Positions 8,882-18,367 of a stretch of 64,000 nt of DNA are shown piece by piece. A program made the position numbers and the translations under genes. Under the pieces are notes generated by a model. That model was given only the letters and a program-made list of their open reading frames with translations, searched no databases and was not told the DNA's origin. The stretch comes from Faecimorpha sp963627615 (lineage in GTDB: Bacteria; Bacillota; Clostridia; Lachnospirales; Bianqueaceae): assembly GCA_963627615.1 (NCBI GenBank), contig CAVGBV010000001.1, positions 1 through 64,000 on the forward strand. The letters run 5' to 3'. How positions within the stretch are numbered: the first letter of the stretch is position 1; every line of letters starts with the position of its first letter.

Positions 8882-9574
8882 GTGGCTCAGGATGTCTTTT
8901 TTCAGGAAACATTGACGCAGGGAGTTTCCCGCATACAATTCAGCGGCGGTGGCCATCGCGGCCGTTGTTATTATAGTGACAAAATTCCCCACGGACTGGG
9001 CGAGGGGACCGTATATCTGACCTTTGCGGCAATGGACGAAATGGGCTTTGAAGAAACTCCGCTCTCCGGAACACAGCTGCTCTTCGGAGATACCGCCGCC
9101 TTTGAAGAATCCGGATATGTCTCCGGTGTGCCTCTGCTTCGCATCGGCGCCGTACTCTATGCTGAGGAAGGGTGCTTTCGTATCGGTGTCCGTCTCCTGG
9201 AAAACACCTCTCTGACAGAACTCAAAATCGCCTGGCGCGCGTCGCGCCTGGACCCCAAGGCTCGTCCTTCTGCTCTGCTGCCGGATACCGTTCTGGAAGA
9301 GATTCCGCTTACAGAAGAATTTTCTGTTCCAGAGGATCCTGCCGCTTTCTATATCACCAATGCTCCGCGGGTTCTCAGAGTCGGAGAATCCTTCGCCTTC
9401 CATCTGGCTCTGCCGGAGGGCGGCGGAACCCCGGTCTGGTCCGTCTGTGAAAACGGAGGCGGAACCGTAACCCAAAACGGTGTTTACACCGCTCCCTCCG
9501 TTCCCGGAATCTTCGAAGTCCGCGCCGCGCTGAACGATCAGCTTACGTCCGTCTATATTATGGTAAAGGAATAA
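8882..9574 (+). CDS. Hypothetical protein with C-terminal Ig-like domain
   Basis: A 230-residue protein of unknown role. GTG start, chosen because AAAGGAGGA sits at ideal spacing. The last 70 residues (VGESFAFHLALPEG to the end, including GGTVTQNGVYTAPSVPGIFEV) fit the bacterial Ig-like pattern in which a nGxYTAP motif precedes the final strands. The N-terminal 150 residues are beta-rich and unfamiliar. No signal peptide is seen, which is odd for an Ig-like domain, so it may be cytoplasmic. The next gene starts 5 bases after its stop. Confidence 0.78.
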   Translation: MAQDVFFQETLTQGVSRIQFSGGGHRGRCYYSDKIPHGLGEGTVYLTFAAMDEMGFEETPLSGTQLLFGDTAAFEESGYVSGVPLLRIGAVLYAEEGCFRIGVRLLENTSLTELKIAWRASRLDPKARPSALLPDTVLEEIPLTEEFSVPEDPAAFYITNAPRVLRVGESFAFHLALPEGGGTPVWSVCENGGGTVTQNGVYTAPSVPGIFEVRAALNDQLTSVYIMVKE

Positions 9575-9579
9575 ATATC

Positions 9580-10470
9580 ATGCTGCGATATCTATCGGCC
9601 ATCGGCCTAAGTGAATACATCAGTCAGAAAAAATTTAACGAATTCCTGCATCGGTGCACGAAGGATCCCCGACTGCATGCGACTTCCCTGGAGACAAACA
9701 ACAGCGATGAGCTTCTTGTAGAGGCCTCTGTCGAGATGGATACCTTCGCACTGGTTCTACGCGGTATCAAAAAAGGGGAACTCATCCGTTTTACCGGTGC
9801 GCTCCCCGCGGTGCGTACTTTTCGCAATCAAATGAATCTGAATTTTTGGAGTGCAGAACGCCTCCAATCGGACTATCCCGTTATCACCGGAGATGACGTA
9901 CATTTTGGCAGTCCAGTAGAGATTCTGCTGGGCCGCGTGCATCGGCTTCTTCGTGACCAGTCTAAGCTTCCTCCGACCATAAATGTCGGTCTATGCGGTC
10001 TGTCCGCCTCCGGGCAGATCCTTCTGGGCATTGTCCGTACTCCGGAAGACGATGCTGCCTATAAGGAAGAAGAGGAATGGCGCCGCTCGGTCGCGCGCCG
10101 GATTCAATCCGGGGATCCTCATGCCAAGGATCTCCTGGAAGGGGACGTCTCGGCCATGGAGGATGAAGTCTGCTCCCGCCTCAAGAACGAAGACGTCTTT
10201 ACCATCCTTGAAGGAATGCTGATTCCTGGGGATAAATTCACATTGGGCTATTACCGGATCCTTGGAACCATCCAGAAAATCCATAAAATCCTGAACCCTT
10301 ACAGCGAGGAATGGGTCTATGAATTTGAATTGGATGTCATGGGCACCCCTTATAATGTCTACATCAACCCGCTGGATCTCGAAGGCGTTCCCGCCGTCGG
10401 CCTGCGTTTTTACGGAACGCTGTATCTTATCGGAGAAATCCTCTGGGATGATATGCAGCTGCTCTCTTAA
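9580..10470 (+). CDS. Conserved hypothetical protein (possibly DUF3881)
   Basis: The 296-residue soluble protein begins MLRYLSAIGLSEYISQKKF and ends with NVYINPLDLEGVPAVGLRFYGTLYLIGE. The opening and the closing OB-like segment resemble Firmicutes DUF3881 proteins from memory; this is not verified. AAAGGA precedes the ATG. It is cotranscribed with the Ig-like protein gene and converges with the AEC transporter gene, only 3 bases separating the two stop codons. No catalytic motif is evident. Confidence 0.75.
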   Translation: MLRYLSAIGLSEYISQKKFNEFLHRCTKDPRLHATSLETNNSDELLVEASVEMDTFALVLRGIKKGELIRFTGALPAVRTFRNQMNLNFWSAERLQSDYPVITGDDVHFGSPVEILLGRVHRLLRDQSKLPPTINVGLCGLSASGQILLGIVRTPEDDAAYKEEEEWRRSVARRIQSGDPHAKDLLEGDVSAMEDEVCSRLKNEDVFTILEGMLIPGDKFTLGYYRILGTIQKIHKILNPYSEEWVYEFELDVMGTPYNVYINPLDLEGVPAVGLRFYGTLYLIGEILWDDMQLLS

Positions 10471-10473
10471 CCT

Positions 10474-11436
10474 TTAGATCACGCCGATGGACCGCAGTAA
10501 AAAGATCCCGGTCGTTAAGGTAAACAGCGACATGATGACGGATACAACAATGATGCCCGAGGCCAGATCCGCGTCTCCTCCCATCTTTTTCGTGACGATA
10601 TACACATTGGCCGCGGAAGGAACACCGAATACGACAAACAGCACCAGAACCGCATTGCTGCTGAGTCCCGCGAGAAGCGCCAACGGAACGATGATCAGCG
10701 GCTGCAGAATCAGCCGGAAACAGCATGCCATCAGAACCGCCTTCATATTGCTTGCAATCGCGGTCACCTTGGTATTGGCTCCGATGACCAGGAGGGCCAG
10801 CGGTGTGGCCAGACTTCCTAAGTAACTCAGAGATTTTTCAACCGCAAACGGAAGCGTAAATCCTGTATAGGTCGAAAGGAATGAAAAGGGAAGTCCCGCC
10901 AGAATTCCCACAATCATCGGATTGGTTATGATCTGCTTCAGCACCTCTCCAAAACGGATCTTTTTTCCGGGATGATTGGTTACAGTCAGAACAATTACCG
11001 CCAGAATATTATACAGGGGCAGAACAAACGCACTCGCGAGCATCGCTTCCGCCGGCAGCGCCGTCGTCCCCAGGATGTTCTGTATCAGAGGAAATCCGAT
11101 ATACACATAGTTGCCGCGGACAGCCCCATGTACAAACGCTCCGACCTTGCGCGGCTCCTTGATGACAATCGCTCCGATCATCCAGAACAGAATAAAGAAA
11201 AAGATAGCGCCGCCTATGGCCAGAAGCAGAAACATAGGCTCAAACGACTGTGTAAAATCCGTCTGCGCTGTGTCCAGAAACAGCTTAGCCGGAAGGGCCA
11301 CCTGAAAGATCACTGTATTGGCACAGCTTAGGAAGGATTCGTTTACCACGTCTTTTTTCCGCAGAAAGTATCCTAAGATCATCAAAATGAACAGTGGCAG
11401 CGATACATTCAGACTAAAGATAAAATTCGATAACAT
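10474..11436 (-). CDS. AEC family transporter (auxin efflux carrier type)
   Basis: Membrane transporter of 320 residues with about ten hydrophobic segments in two halves, the AEC family architecture (opening NVSLPLFILMILGYFLRKKDVV; central VRGNYVYIGFPL). Bacterial members export or import small organic acids or malate-like compounds; the substrate here is unknown. It lies 9 bases downstream of an ABC ATPase gene on the same strand, so it is probably the last gene of the NitT/TauT-type operon. AAGGAAGG precedes the start by a slightly long spacing. Confidence 0.9.
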   Translation of the reverse strand: MLSNFIFSLNVSLPLFILMILGYFLRKKDVVNESFLSCANTVIFQVALPAKLFLDTAQTDFTQSFEPMFLLLAIGGAIFFFILFWMIGAIVIKEPRKVGAFVHGAVRGNYVYIGFPLIQNILGTTALPAEAMLASAFVLPLYNILAVIVLTVTNHPGKKIRFGEVLKQIITNPMIVGILAGLPFSFLSTYTGFTLPFAVEKSLSYLGSLATPLALLVIGANTKVTAIASNMKAVLMACCFRLILQPLIIVPLALLAGLSSNAVLVLFVVFGVPSAANVYIVTKKMGGDADLASGIIVVSVIMSLFTLTTGIFLLRSIGVI

Positions 11437-11445
11437 TTTGTCTTT

Positions 11446-12033
11446 TTACCTTCCTTTCTCTTCCAATTGAAGAATCTCTCCGTCAAGCGCTTCCGCGTCT
11501 TCTATCTGATGTGTAATGATGACCGCGGTCTTACCTCGCAGGATCTCCCGAATCCACCGGGCGGTCCTCTTTTTTGTTTCCGCGTCCAGACCGTTAAACG
11601 GCTCATCCAGCAGATACAGCTGCCTTGAAACCGCTAAGGCTCGGATCAGCGCCGCTCTTCGGCGCATTCCGCCGGACAGCTCCGCCGGATATCTCCCTGC
11701 TTCTTCTTGAAGCCCCAGAGCCGTCAGCATTCTCAGAATCTCTTCTTCTGTACGCTCGGGCGCGCAGACCGCGATATTCTCCAAAATGCTCAATTGCGGG
11801 AATAACCGATCCTCCTGAAATAAAACGCCGGCTCCGTCTTCCGGGATCCCTGTAACCTGTCCTCTCTGCGGTTTTTCCAATCCGGATATCAGTCGGAAAA
11901 CCGTTGTTTTTCCAATACCGGAAGGCCCCATAAGAACGGTTGTCCGGCCTGCGGGAAAGGTTAAGTATACATTCTCCAGTACCGTACGGTCTTCATAGGA
12001 GAACCATACATTCTGCAGCTTCAGATCCGTCAT
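11446..12033 (-). CDS. ABC transporter ATP-binding protein (NitT/TauT type)
   Basis: ATPase subunit of an importer. The 195-residue protein is short for the class but complete: Walker A GPSGIGKTT, Q-loop region VLFQEDRLFP, signature LSGGMRRR, Walker B LYLLDEPFNGLD and H-loop ITHQIEDA. It overlaps the permease stop by 4 bases (ATGA), implying translational coupling. Context with permease and lipoprotein assigns it to one importer; the substrate (nitrate, sulfonate, thiamine precursor or other) is not deducible. Confidence 0.93.
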   Translation of the reverse strand: MTDLKLQNVWFSYEDRTVLENVYLTFPAGRTTVLMGPSGIGKTTVFRLISGLEKPQRGQVTGIPEDGAGVLFQEDRLFPQLSILENIAVCAPERTEEEILRMLTALGLQEEAGRYPAELSGGMRRRAALIRALAVSRQLYLLDEPFNGLDAETKKRTARWIREILRGKTAVIITHQIEDAEALDGEILQLEEKGR

Positions 12034-12803
12034 TTGTGCCCCCTCTGTCTTCCCAGCCTGTCCAGGAGCATCCCAAACAGTTTCTCAAAACAGACGGACA
12101 GCAGAATCACAACTGCCGTCCACGCAAACATATCCGCTGTCTCTAACGTCACCTTCGCGTCGTACAGCCTTTTTCCGATAAACCCGATCGGCGTCACAAT
12201 CACTTCCGCCGCGATTCCCGACTTCCAGGCAAATCCCAGGGCCACCTTGCAGGCAGAACGCAAGAACGGCAAAACAGCCGGCATATATACATAACGTAGC
12301 TTTTTTCTTCTGGAAAAGTGAAAAACAGACGCGACCTCCAGCAGTCCCCGGTCCGTTTCATAGATTCCCTGATCCACATTGGACCAGACCATCGGAAGAA
12401 CCATCAGCAGTGAAATAAAAACGGACAGTCTGCCGGACGGAATCCAGAGCAGCGTCAGTATGATAAAGGACGCTACCGGCGTTGCCTTGATCAGATTCAT
12501 GGGAATCCGGACAAGCTCATAGAACATGGAATGCCCGCTGGTCAGGATCCCCAGCAGGATTCCCAGCAAAACGCCCCCTGCGAAACCGGTCAAAATACCA
12601 AAACAGGAGCGCCCCACCGTCATCCAAAACTCCTCTGTGACGATCAGCTCTCCCAGTCTTGTAAGAACGGTCCGGGGAGAAGATAACAACAGATCCTCTC
12701 CCACGAACCAATACATTCCCTGCCAGATCAGCAGCCACAAAAGGACTGCCGCCCATCTCTGAACTCTCTTATTCCGCACTGCCCTGATAATACAGGTCTT
12801 CAT
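12030..12803 (-). CDS. ABC transporter permease (SsuC/TauC type)
   Basis: Permease of 257 residues with six hydrophobic segments and a BPD-type cytoplasmic loop (LEVASVFHFSRRKKLRYVYMPAVLPF), the equivalent of the EAA motif. Its start overlaps the 3' end of the lipoprotein gene by 35 bases. AGGAGG lies 11 bases upstream of the ATG within that gene, so the overlap looks genuine. Its end overlaps the ATPase gene by 4 bases. It works with the neighbouring ATPase and lipoprotein. Confidence 0.92.
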   Translation of the reverse strand: MKTCIIRAVRNKRVQRWAAVLLWLLIWQGMYWFVGEDLLLSSPRTVLTRLGELIVTEEFWMTVGRSCFGILTGFAGGVLLGILLGILTSGHSMFYELVRIPMNLIKATPVASFIILTLLWIPSGRLSVFISLLMVLPMVWSNVDQGIYETDRGLLEVASVFHFSRRKKLRYVYMPAVLPFLRSACKVALGFAWKSGIAAEVIVTPIGFIGKRLYDAKVTLETADMFAWTAVVILLSVCFEKLFGMLLDRLGRQRGHK

Positions 12804-13902
12804 CCGGAAGTTTTCCTCCTACCATCGCGGGATTACTGTCAAACAATACCTGCAGGAAACCGCTGGCAATCTGCTGCATCTCCTGTCCGTCGATAAAGAC
12901 GATATTGCACTCCGGAAGCGCCTTCTGCGCGATCGCTGCCTTGATGATATCGGCTTTTTCGATCAGAGCCGCAGCGTCCTCCAGATTGGCCTCATCCGTA
13001 ATATACTCAACCGATGCCTGATACTCCTTCATGAACGCGGCCATTTCCTCCGGATGCTCTTCTGCAAACGCCTTCTGCACCACAATGCAGCCCATGGTCA
13101 TCTGATTTTCACCATTCGTAACCTTGTCCCACTCTTCGGTCAGATCCAATGCTACATGTACCTTATCATTCTGCATCAGAACACTGGTTACAAAAGGCTG
13201 CGGAAGAACAGCGATCTCCGCTTCTCCGGACGCCATCAGAGCCGCCAGCTCACTATGCTCGCTGCGGTACTCCACGGTTACATCCGTTCCTACTGTCAGA
13301 CCGTTCTTTTCCAGAATATAATTGAACACGATCTCCGGTACCGCTCCCTGACCGGAAGAATATACCGTACGTCCTGCCAGATCCGCGATGCTGGTGATAG
13401 AATCATCCGTTGTCACAACATACAGAACACCCAGCGTATTCAGCGCTGCCATCTGTACCTTTCCTTCGGTCTTATTATACAGGATGGAGGCGACATTGGT
13501 CGGTACCGCGGCGATATCATATTCTCCCTTGATGATGCTCGCAAGAATCTCATCCGGCGCGCTTGCCAATGTAAACTCATACTGATTCTGTGAAGTTCCT
13601 TCTGTGTTCTCATCCATAAGCTTTGCCAGTCCCATACCGGTCGGGCCCTTGAGCGCCGCTACACGTACTACATAAGAATCCTCAACGTCTGAGCTCTCCT
13701 CCGCAACGGAACTCTCCTCCGCAACGGAACTCTCCTCCGCAACGGAGCTTTCCTCCGCCAGACTTTCTTCTGCCAGGCTCTCTTCTTTAGAACTCTCTTC
13801 TGCTGTGCTTACAGAAGAATCCTGCTTCGGGTTACTGTCGGAGCATCCGACAGCCGATACCGCCAGCAGAACCGCACACATCATTGCAATCAGTCTCTTC
13901 AT
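12769..13902 (-). CDS. ABC substrate-binding lipoprotein (NitT/TauT-like)
   Basis: Extracellular binding protein with a lipoprotein signal peptide (MKRLIAMMCAVLLAVSAVGC). A strongly repetitive acidic linker follows (repeats of AEESSV), then a periplasmic-binding fold: VRVAALKGPTGMGLAKLMDE, GEYDIAAVPTNVASILYN and DLAGRTVYSSGQGAVPE, as in NMT1/THI5-like and nitrate/sulfonate binding proteins. I start at MKRLIAMM, preceded by AAAGAGGG, not the ATG 32 codons upstream, which would bury the signal peptide. First gene of the permease-ATPase-AEC operon. Confidence 0.9.
   Translation of the reverse strand: MKRLIAMMCAVLLAVSAVGCSDSNPKQDSSVSTAEESSKEESLAEESLAEESSVAEESSVAEESSVAEESSDVEDSYVVRVAALKGPTGMGLAKLMDENTEGTSQNQYEFTLASAPDEILASIIKGEYDIAAVPTNVASILYNKTEGKVQMAALNTLGVLYVVTTDDSITSIADLAGRTVYSSGQGAVPEIVFNYILEKNGLTVGTDVTVEYRSEHSELAALMASGEAEIAVLPQPFVTSVLMQNDKVHVALDLTEEWDKVTNGENQMTMGCIVVQKAFAEEHPEEMAAFMKEYQASVEYITDEANLEDAAALIEKADIIKAAIAQKALPECNIVFIDGQEMQQIASGFLQVLFDSNPAMVGGKLPDEDLYYQGSAE
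13694..13747. repeat. Three tandem copies of an 18-bp unit
   Basis: Plus-strand unit CTCTCCTCCGCAACGGAA at 13694, 13712 and 13730, the third differing at its last base, followed by degenerate copies. It encodes the AEESSV repeats of the lipoprotein linker on the minus strand. Each unit is six codons, so copy-number change keeps the frame. Confidence 0.9.
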
Positions 13903-13948
13903 AATTTTCCCTCTTTCCTTTCTTTCAATGGAACCTTTATACCGCCCT

Positions 13949-13977
13949 ATTTTACTCCCATTTGATTCTTCCGTCAA
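13949..13977 (-). promoter_or_regulatory. Promoter of the NitT/TauT-type ABC operon
   Basis: Minus-strand TTGACG (13972-13977) and TAAAAT (13949-13954) have a 17-base spacer, about 47 bases upstream of the lipoprotein start. Confidence 0.75.
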
Positions 13978-14005
13978 GATAGAATCCAGGAATCTCACAT
14001 TCTCT

Positions 14006-15232
14006 TTATCCCCCTGCTTTTTTCAGTTCTTCTTTACTGATCGGATTCTGAGAATATCTTGCCTTTTCATAGAGCGGCGTCAGATTCTTCAGTTCTTCCG
14101 AAGGCAGAATCTGAAGAATCTCTCCCGGAGCGTCGGATGGATGAATCTGCTCTTTTTTCATGGGCTCTTCCAGACGTTTTCGGTACATGCGCCGTATTCT
14201 CTTTTCATTTGTCATACGGAACCTCTCCAGAATCGGCTCCCTCCTGCGTACGGCCTTTTCCTCTTTCTCCATATAGACGCTGCTCTCTTCATACTCATCG
14301 GCAACGACCTCTCCCATCTTGCGGGAGTAAAACCATTTATAAAAACGGTACAGGCCATACAGAATTCCTATGATCAGCGCTGCAAATACCGCGATTGTCA
14401 CGATCATCTCCAAGAATTCCCATATGGCCGCTGCCTCTCCTCCGACAAGCTGTATGGTATCCCCCGAAGCCTTGGAGGATTCCTCGGCGATTATACTGGA
14501 TTCCTCCCGCACTGTCTGACCGTGCGGAATCAGACTGACCAGAAAACGAATGATCCATAACAGGGCGTTTCCTACAGCGACAATGACCCGGTCCAGACGG
14601 AATACCAATGCCAATATGACAAAAACTGCCGTTGCCGCGACAAAATAGATCAGAATCTTATTATTGAACCGCCGAATCTTTTGCGCCGGCTGATTCAGCA
14701 TCTCATTCACGTTATTCAATGTGCTGTCAACATTGCGCGTATGCATATCGATAAAAAATAAAAGGATCATCGCGGCGGCCGCTCCCATAAGATAGGGGTG
14801 TACCAGAGGGCCAATCTCAAAGCCCTGTATATCCGCGCAGAAATACCCTACCGTCATGGCTCCGCACAGGACCAATGCCCCTCCTACAGAGGTTTCATTC
14901 TTTGTATCCGTTAGCTTCAGCACAAAAGAATGAAAGACAAATATGGCGATCGCGGCTCCCATGATAACCATTCCGTAGATATTCCCCGGCAGAGCGTAGA
15001 TCAGAATCGGCGCCGCTGCCAGAAGATGTGCCAAAATAAAAGGCAAAAGATGATGAATCCTGGTTCGGAGCAAATACAGATAGGCCGGCAGGAACAAAAG
15101 GCTGTGCATCCGCAGAATATCAGCCGCATCCCGGCTGATTCCCGTCATAGCGTAGCTCGCTACCATAATGATCAGATATGTATTGAAATATACAATCACC
15201 AGATTCTTCAGATGAACGGAAAGCTTTTTCAT
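14006..15232 (-). CDS. Membrane protein with DUF4129-like C-terminus
   Basis: The 408-residue protein has about five membrane segments in the first 150 residues, another pair around residues 195-240, and one near 280. A charged cytoplasmic tail ends in RRMYRKRLE, SDAPGEIL and LTPLYEKARYSQNPISKEEL, the pattern of DUF4129 tails in MoxR operons. It starts 3 bases after the DUF58 gene. Related operons usually encode a transglutaminase-like protein at this place; no such domain is seen here. Probably works at the membrane with MoxR and DUF58. Confidence 0.85.
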   Translation of the reverse strand: MKKLSVHLKNLVIVYFNTYLIIMVASYAMTGISRDAADILRMHSLLFLPAYLYLLRTRIHHLLPFILAHLLAAAPILIYALPGNIYGMVIMGAAIAIFVFHSFVLKLTDTKNETSVGGALVLCGAMTVGYFCADIQGFEIGPLVHPYLMGAAAAMILLFFIDMHTRNVDSTLNNVNEMLNQPAQKIRRFNNKILIYFVAATAVFVILALVFRLDRVIVAVGNALLWIIRFLVSLIPHGQTVREESSIIAEESSKASGDTIQLVGGEAAAIWEFLEMIVTIAVFAALIIGILYGLYRFYKWFYSRKMGEVVADEYEESSVYMEKEEKAVRRREPILERFRMTNEKRIRRMYRKRLEEPMKKEQIHPSDAPGEILQILPSEELKNLTPLYEKARYSQNPISKEELKKAGG

Positions 15233-15235
15233 ATT

Positions 15236-16342
15236 TTACTCCACCTTCCACAGATACAGATCCGGCACTTTTTGCGCGAGCTGTGTCCCGCGAAATTCCG
15301 GATCCATCATATCCGCCGGTGTTACCGGCAAAATCCAGAGTGCGGAAGCATGCACCTCTTTGAGCCTTAAGAAAGCGTCGATACAGTCCTTTCCGAAAAA
15401 CGGAGAAATCAAAAGATACATAGAATCCTGGCTGACATCTTCCGCCGCCTCTCGAATCACCGGTGAGAAATCCTCTACGTCCAGAGATATCTCCATACGG
15501 GCCAGACTCTCAAATACAGTATGGATATGTCCGGCTCCGCAGCCGTCCTCCACCGATACCACTCCTCCGGACAGTACGTCCCTTCCATTGGAGCGCAGCG
15601 CTACCGGGATTCCCTCCTGTTCATATGCGTTGGCCATAGAAGCCGCCAACCTGATACTGTTCTCATACAACCGCATGTCATAATGCTGATTGGCCCGATC
15701 CATATTGAGAAGGACCGTGACCTTCTGCGATACGGTATAGTCGTTGACATTGACCAGCCATTCTCCGGCACGGGCGGACGCCTTAAAATTGATCGTCTTA
15801 AAACTGTCGTAGGGCTGATATTCCCGAATCCCCTTAAACATAAACGGATCTTCGATCATAAAACGTCTGGTGATGATATCTCCCATCATCTTCTGAAAGG
15901 GAATCTGAAATTCCTCTGTCGAAATCAGCCGGGGATATACGACCATCGTCGCGCCGTCTTCTATAACTTTGACATATTTACTGGTTATAAACAAATTATT
16001 GCTGATCAGATCAATTCCGCGAATCGTATAGACGCCGCGTTTTTCAAATTGAAACGGGATTTTCCGGCGAATCTTCTGGTAGAATCGAATACTGAACAGA
16101 TCGCTTCTGTAATGCTCGACCTTGCCGTTGCAATGAATCTTGAATTTTACATACACCCAGGGCAAAGGCAAAATCTTTCCGTTGGATAAGGTCTCTATCA
16201 GTTCTGTGGATTCCCCTTCATGAATAAAATGATCCGTGAACTCCACATCCGCATGCAGATGCCTTGACCAGAACCTGCGGTAGATCTGATCCTGCAATAG
16301 ATACAGAAGCCCCGCGACGGCAAAAATAATCAGTATCGGCAT
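15236..16342 (-). CDS. DUF58 domain-containing protein
   Basis: The 368-residue protein has one N-terminal membrane segment and then the DUF58 core: YQPYDSFKTINFKASARAGEWLVNVND, followed by a von Willebrand A-like region (VTVLLNMDRANQ). DUF58 proteins are encoded beside MoxR ATPases and are thought to be chaperoned or remodelled by them; the exact role is unresolved. AAGGAGA precedes the ATG. It sits between moxR (10-base gap) and the DUF4129-like gene. Confidence 0.92.
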   Translation of the reverse strand: MPILIIFAVAGLLYLLQDQIYRRFWSRHLHADVEFTDHFIHEGESTELIETLSNGKILPLPWVYVKFKIHCNGKVEHYRSDLFSIRFYQKIRRKIPFQFEKRGVYTIRGIDLISNNLFITSKYVKVIEDGATMVVYPRLISTEEFQIPFQKMMGDIITRRFMIEDPFMFKGIREYQPYDSFKTINFKASARAGEWLVNVNDYTVSQKVTVLLNMDRANQHYDMRLYENSIRLAASMANAYEQEGIPVALRSNGRDVLSGGVVSVEDGCGAGHIHTVFESLARMEISLDVEDFSPVIREAAEDVSQDSMYLLISPFFGKDCIDAFLRLKEVHASALWILPVTPADMMDPEFRGTQLAQKVPDLYLWKVE

Positions 16343-16352
16343 GAGAGTCTCC

Positions 16353-17315
16353 TTATCTTTCCACCTTCCAGTTCTCTGTCGGAACCTCGACCGTATTCAA
16401 AATCTCATGGATGATATTTTCAATCTGTGTGGAACGATTACGCATGCCGCTTCTGAGAATGATCCGGTGTCCCAGTACAGGCATGGCAAGCTCTTTGATC
16501 TCATCCGGCGATACATAATCCTTTCCACGGATCGCCGCCAACGCCTGCGCTGCCCGCAGATACGCGAGATTTCCACGCGGGCTTACTCCCAGCGCCACAT
16601 CGTCCCGCTGCCTTGTCTTATCCACAATATCCACCGAATACGCGGCCACATCCGGATGAATGTACACTGTTTTGATTCTCTCCTGCATCTCCAGAAGCTC
16701 TTCTCTGGTGCAGACGCTATGAATCTCTTCTACCGGCGCTCCCGCTACAAAGCGCCGCAGAATCTCCAGTGTATCCTCCTTTTCCGTATATCCCATGGAC
16801 AGCTGCATGATAAAACGGTCCAGCTGTGCCTCCGGCAACGGGAATGTACCCTGTGTCTCCACAGGATTCTGCGTCGCGATGACAAAAAACGGCTTTTCCA
16901 ACGGATATGTCGTTCCATCTACAGTAATCTGCTTCTCCTCCATACTCTCCAGAAGGCTGGACTGTGTACGAGGCGTCGCACGGTTAATTTCATCCGCCAG
17001 CAGAATATTCGTAAAGAGCGCTCCCTGCCGGAATACAAATTCTCCCTCTTTTTGGTTGTAATAGTTGATTCCGATCAGATCGGACGGTAAAAGATCCGGC
17101 GTAAACTGGATTCTCTTAAAGTCCGTCCCGATAGACTTGGCAAGCGCCTTGGCCATCATGGTCTTTCCCGTTCCCGGCACGTCCTCCAGCAATACATGCC
17201 CTCCGGCCAACATTGCCGCAAGAATCTGCTCAATGATTTTTCCTTTTCCTACGATCACCTTTTCTACGTTGCCGCGGATCTTACCGGTAAGCTCCTGTAA
17301 TTGCTGAATGTCCAT
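16353..17315 (-). CDS. MoxR family AAA+ ATPase
   Basis: AAA+ ATPase of 320 residues with Walker A EDVPGTGKT near residue 40, Walker B LLADEINRATP, sensor I IATQNP and the C-terminal lid (GVSPRGNLAYLRAAQALA). MoxR proteins act as chaperones for partner proteins, typically those with von Willebrand A-like domains such as the DUF58 protein encoded next. AAGGGGG precedes the ATG. Only 12 bases separate it from the upstream SGNH hydrolase gene, so transcription may come from the fucose operon promoter. Confidence 0.95.
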   Translation of the reverse strand: MDIQQLQELTGKIRGNVEKVIVGKGKIIEQILAAMLAGGHVLLEDVPGTGKTMMAKALAKSIGTDFKRIQFTPDLLPSDLIGINYYNQKEGEFVFRQGALFTNILLADEINRATPRTQSSLLESMEEKQITVDGTTYPLEKPFFVIATQNPVETQGTFPLPEAQLDRFIMQLSMGYTEKEDTLEILRRFVAGAPVEEIHSVCTREELLEMQERIKTVYIHPDVAAYSVDIVDKTRQRDDVALGVSPRGNLAYLRAAQALAAIRGKDYVSPDEIKELAMPVLGHRIILRSGMRNRSTQIENIIHEILNTVEVPTENWKVER

Positions 17316-17327
17316 GTTATCCCCCTT

Positions 17328-18347
17328 TTATCTATACTCTTTTAATTTTTCGCTCAGATTGGCTGCCATGATCTCATGGCCCTCATCGGATGGATGCAGC
17401 AGATCCGTGCTGAGTCCTGAAAAATCATTCAGAATCTCCTGTCCATCCAGAACCGTTACTTCCGGATCCGGATACTCCTTAAGGATCCTGGTAAATCCAT
17501 AATATCTTCTGGTTCCGTCGTTCTCTTCCATCTGCTGATAGCCGGATCCTGCCCTAAAGGGCGTAATCACTACAACCTTGGTCGCAGGCGCTGCTTCCCG
17601 AATTCTCCGAATCAGATGATACGCTCTCTCACGGAAAATATCCTCCGGAAAACGCCTCAGCATATTGATTCCCAATTCCAATGTAACGAGATTCATCTGC
17701 GACGCCAGTTCCGCCAGATACTCCACGACTGACTCATCGCAAAAACAGGATCCCGCGATGGACTTGTTGTACAGGTCCATGTTCAGCTTTCTTGCCGTAC
17801 GCATCGCATACGCGTTGATCCCCAGATGCGCTTCTCCTCCAAAAGTAATCGATGAACCATAGGCCATCCACTTATATTCCGGCACCTCTTCTTTTTTCGG
17901 CGGACGTACCGTATGCCCTACAAAATCCGCACCATAATAGATGACAGCAGACTCCTTATCCATTACGATTCTCCACACATCTGAAGAAAAACGGTGTCCC
18001 TGCAGTACCTCCTGCTTAAGATCCTTGAACCCGGCCGGTTCCTCCAGATGAAATGTACTGATGCGTCCCGCGGGCAGATCCAATACCTTATGCAGGAAAT
18101 TTCCCCGGTAAACAAAAATCCGGTTATCATTCTCATACGCTGCCAAAGATATCCTGAAAAAATGCGCATCCGTCACAAAGCGGATCTCACAGCCAACCGG
18201 CATCTGACTATACATTCTTCCACGGTCGTGATCCTGATATCCTAAACCATACCTCACCTTTCCAGGAAACCTTTGCAGAACCTTGCCCCCTAGCCTGTCT
18301 TCCAGAGCGGCTGTATTATGAAACTCCATATTATCGTATATCATCAT
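17328..18347 (-). CDS. SGNH/GDSL-type esterase
   Basis: The 339-residue protein has an N-terminal beta-rich domain (about residues 1-140) and a C-terminal SGNH hydrolase domain: block I GSSITFGG with the nucleophile Ser, block III LELGINML, and the catalytic Asp/His in DLLHPSDEGH. This two-domain layout is that of carbohydrate esterases related to family CE2, which remove acetyl groups from glycans. TAGGAGA precedes the start. It follows L-fucose isomerase on the same strand, with a striking hairpin in the gap. Confidence 0.87.
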   Translation of the reverse strand: MMIYDNMEFHNTAALEDRLGGKVLQRFPGKVRYGLGYQDHDRGRMYSQMPVGCEIRFVTDAHFFRISLAAYENDNRIFVYRGNFLHKVLDLPAGRISTFHLEEPAGFKDLKQEVLQGHRFSSDVWRIVMDKESAVIYYGADFVGHTVRPPKKEEVPEYKWMAYGSSITFGGEAHLGINAYAMRTARKLNMDLYNKSIAGSCFCDESVVEYLAELASQMNLVTLELGINMLRRFPEDIFRERAYHLIRRIREAAPATKVVVITPFRAGSGYQQMEENDGTRRYYGFTRILKEYPDPEVTVLDGQEILNDFSGLSTDLLHPSDEGHEIMAANLSEKLKEYR

Positions 18348-18367
18348 ATTCTCCTAATAATAACAGA

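Noticed and set aside
8843..9475. Minus-strand reading frame of 210 codons opposite the Ig-like gene
   Set aside because: No ribosome binding site, a composition unlike a real protein, and the plus-strand gene has promoter, Shine-Dalgarno and a recognisable domain.
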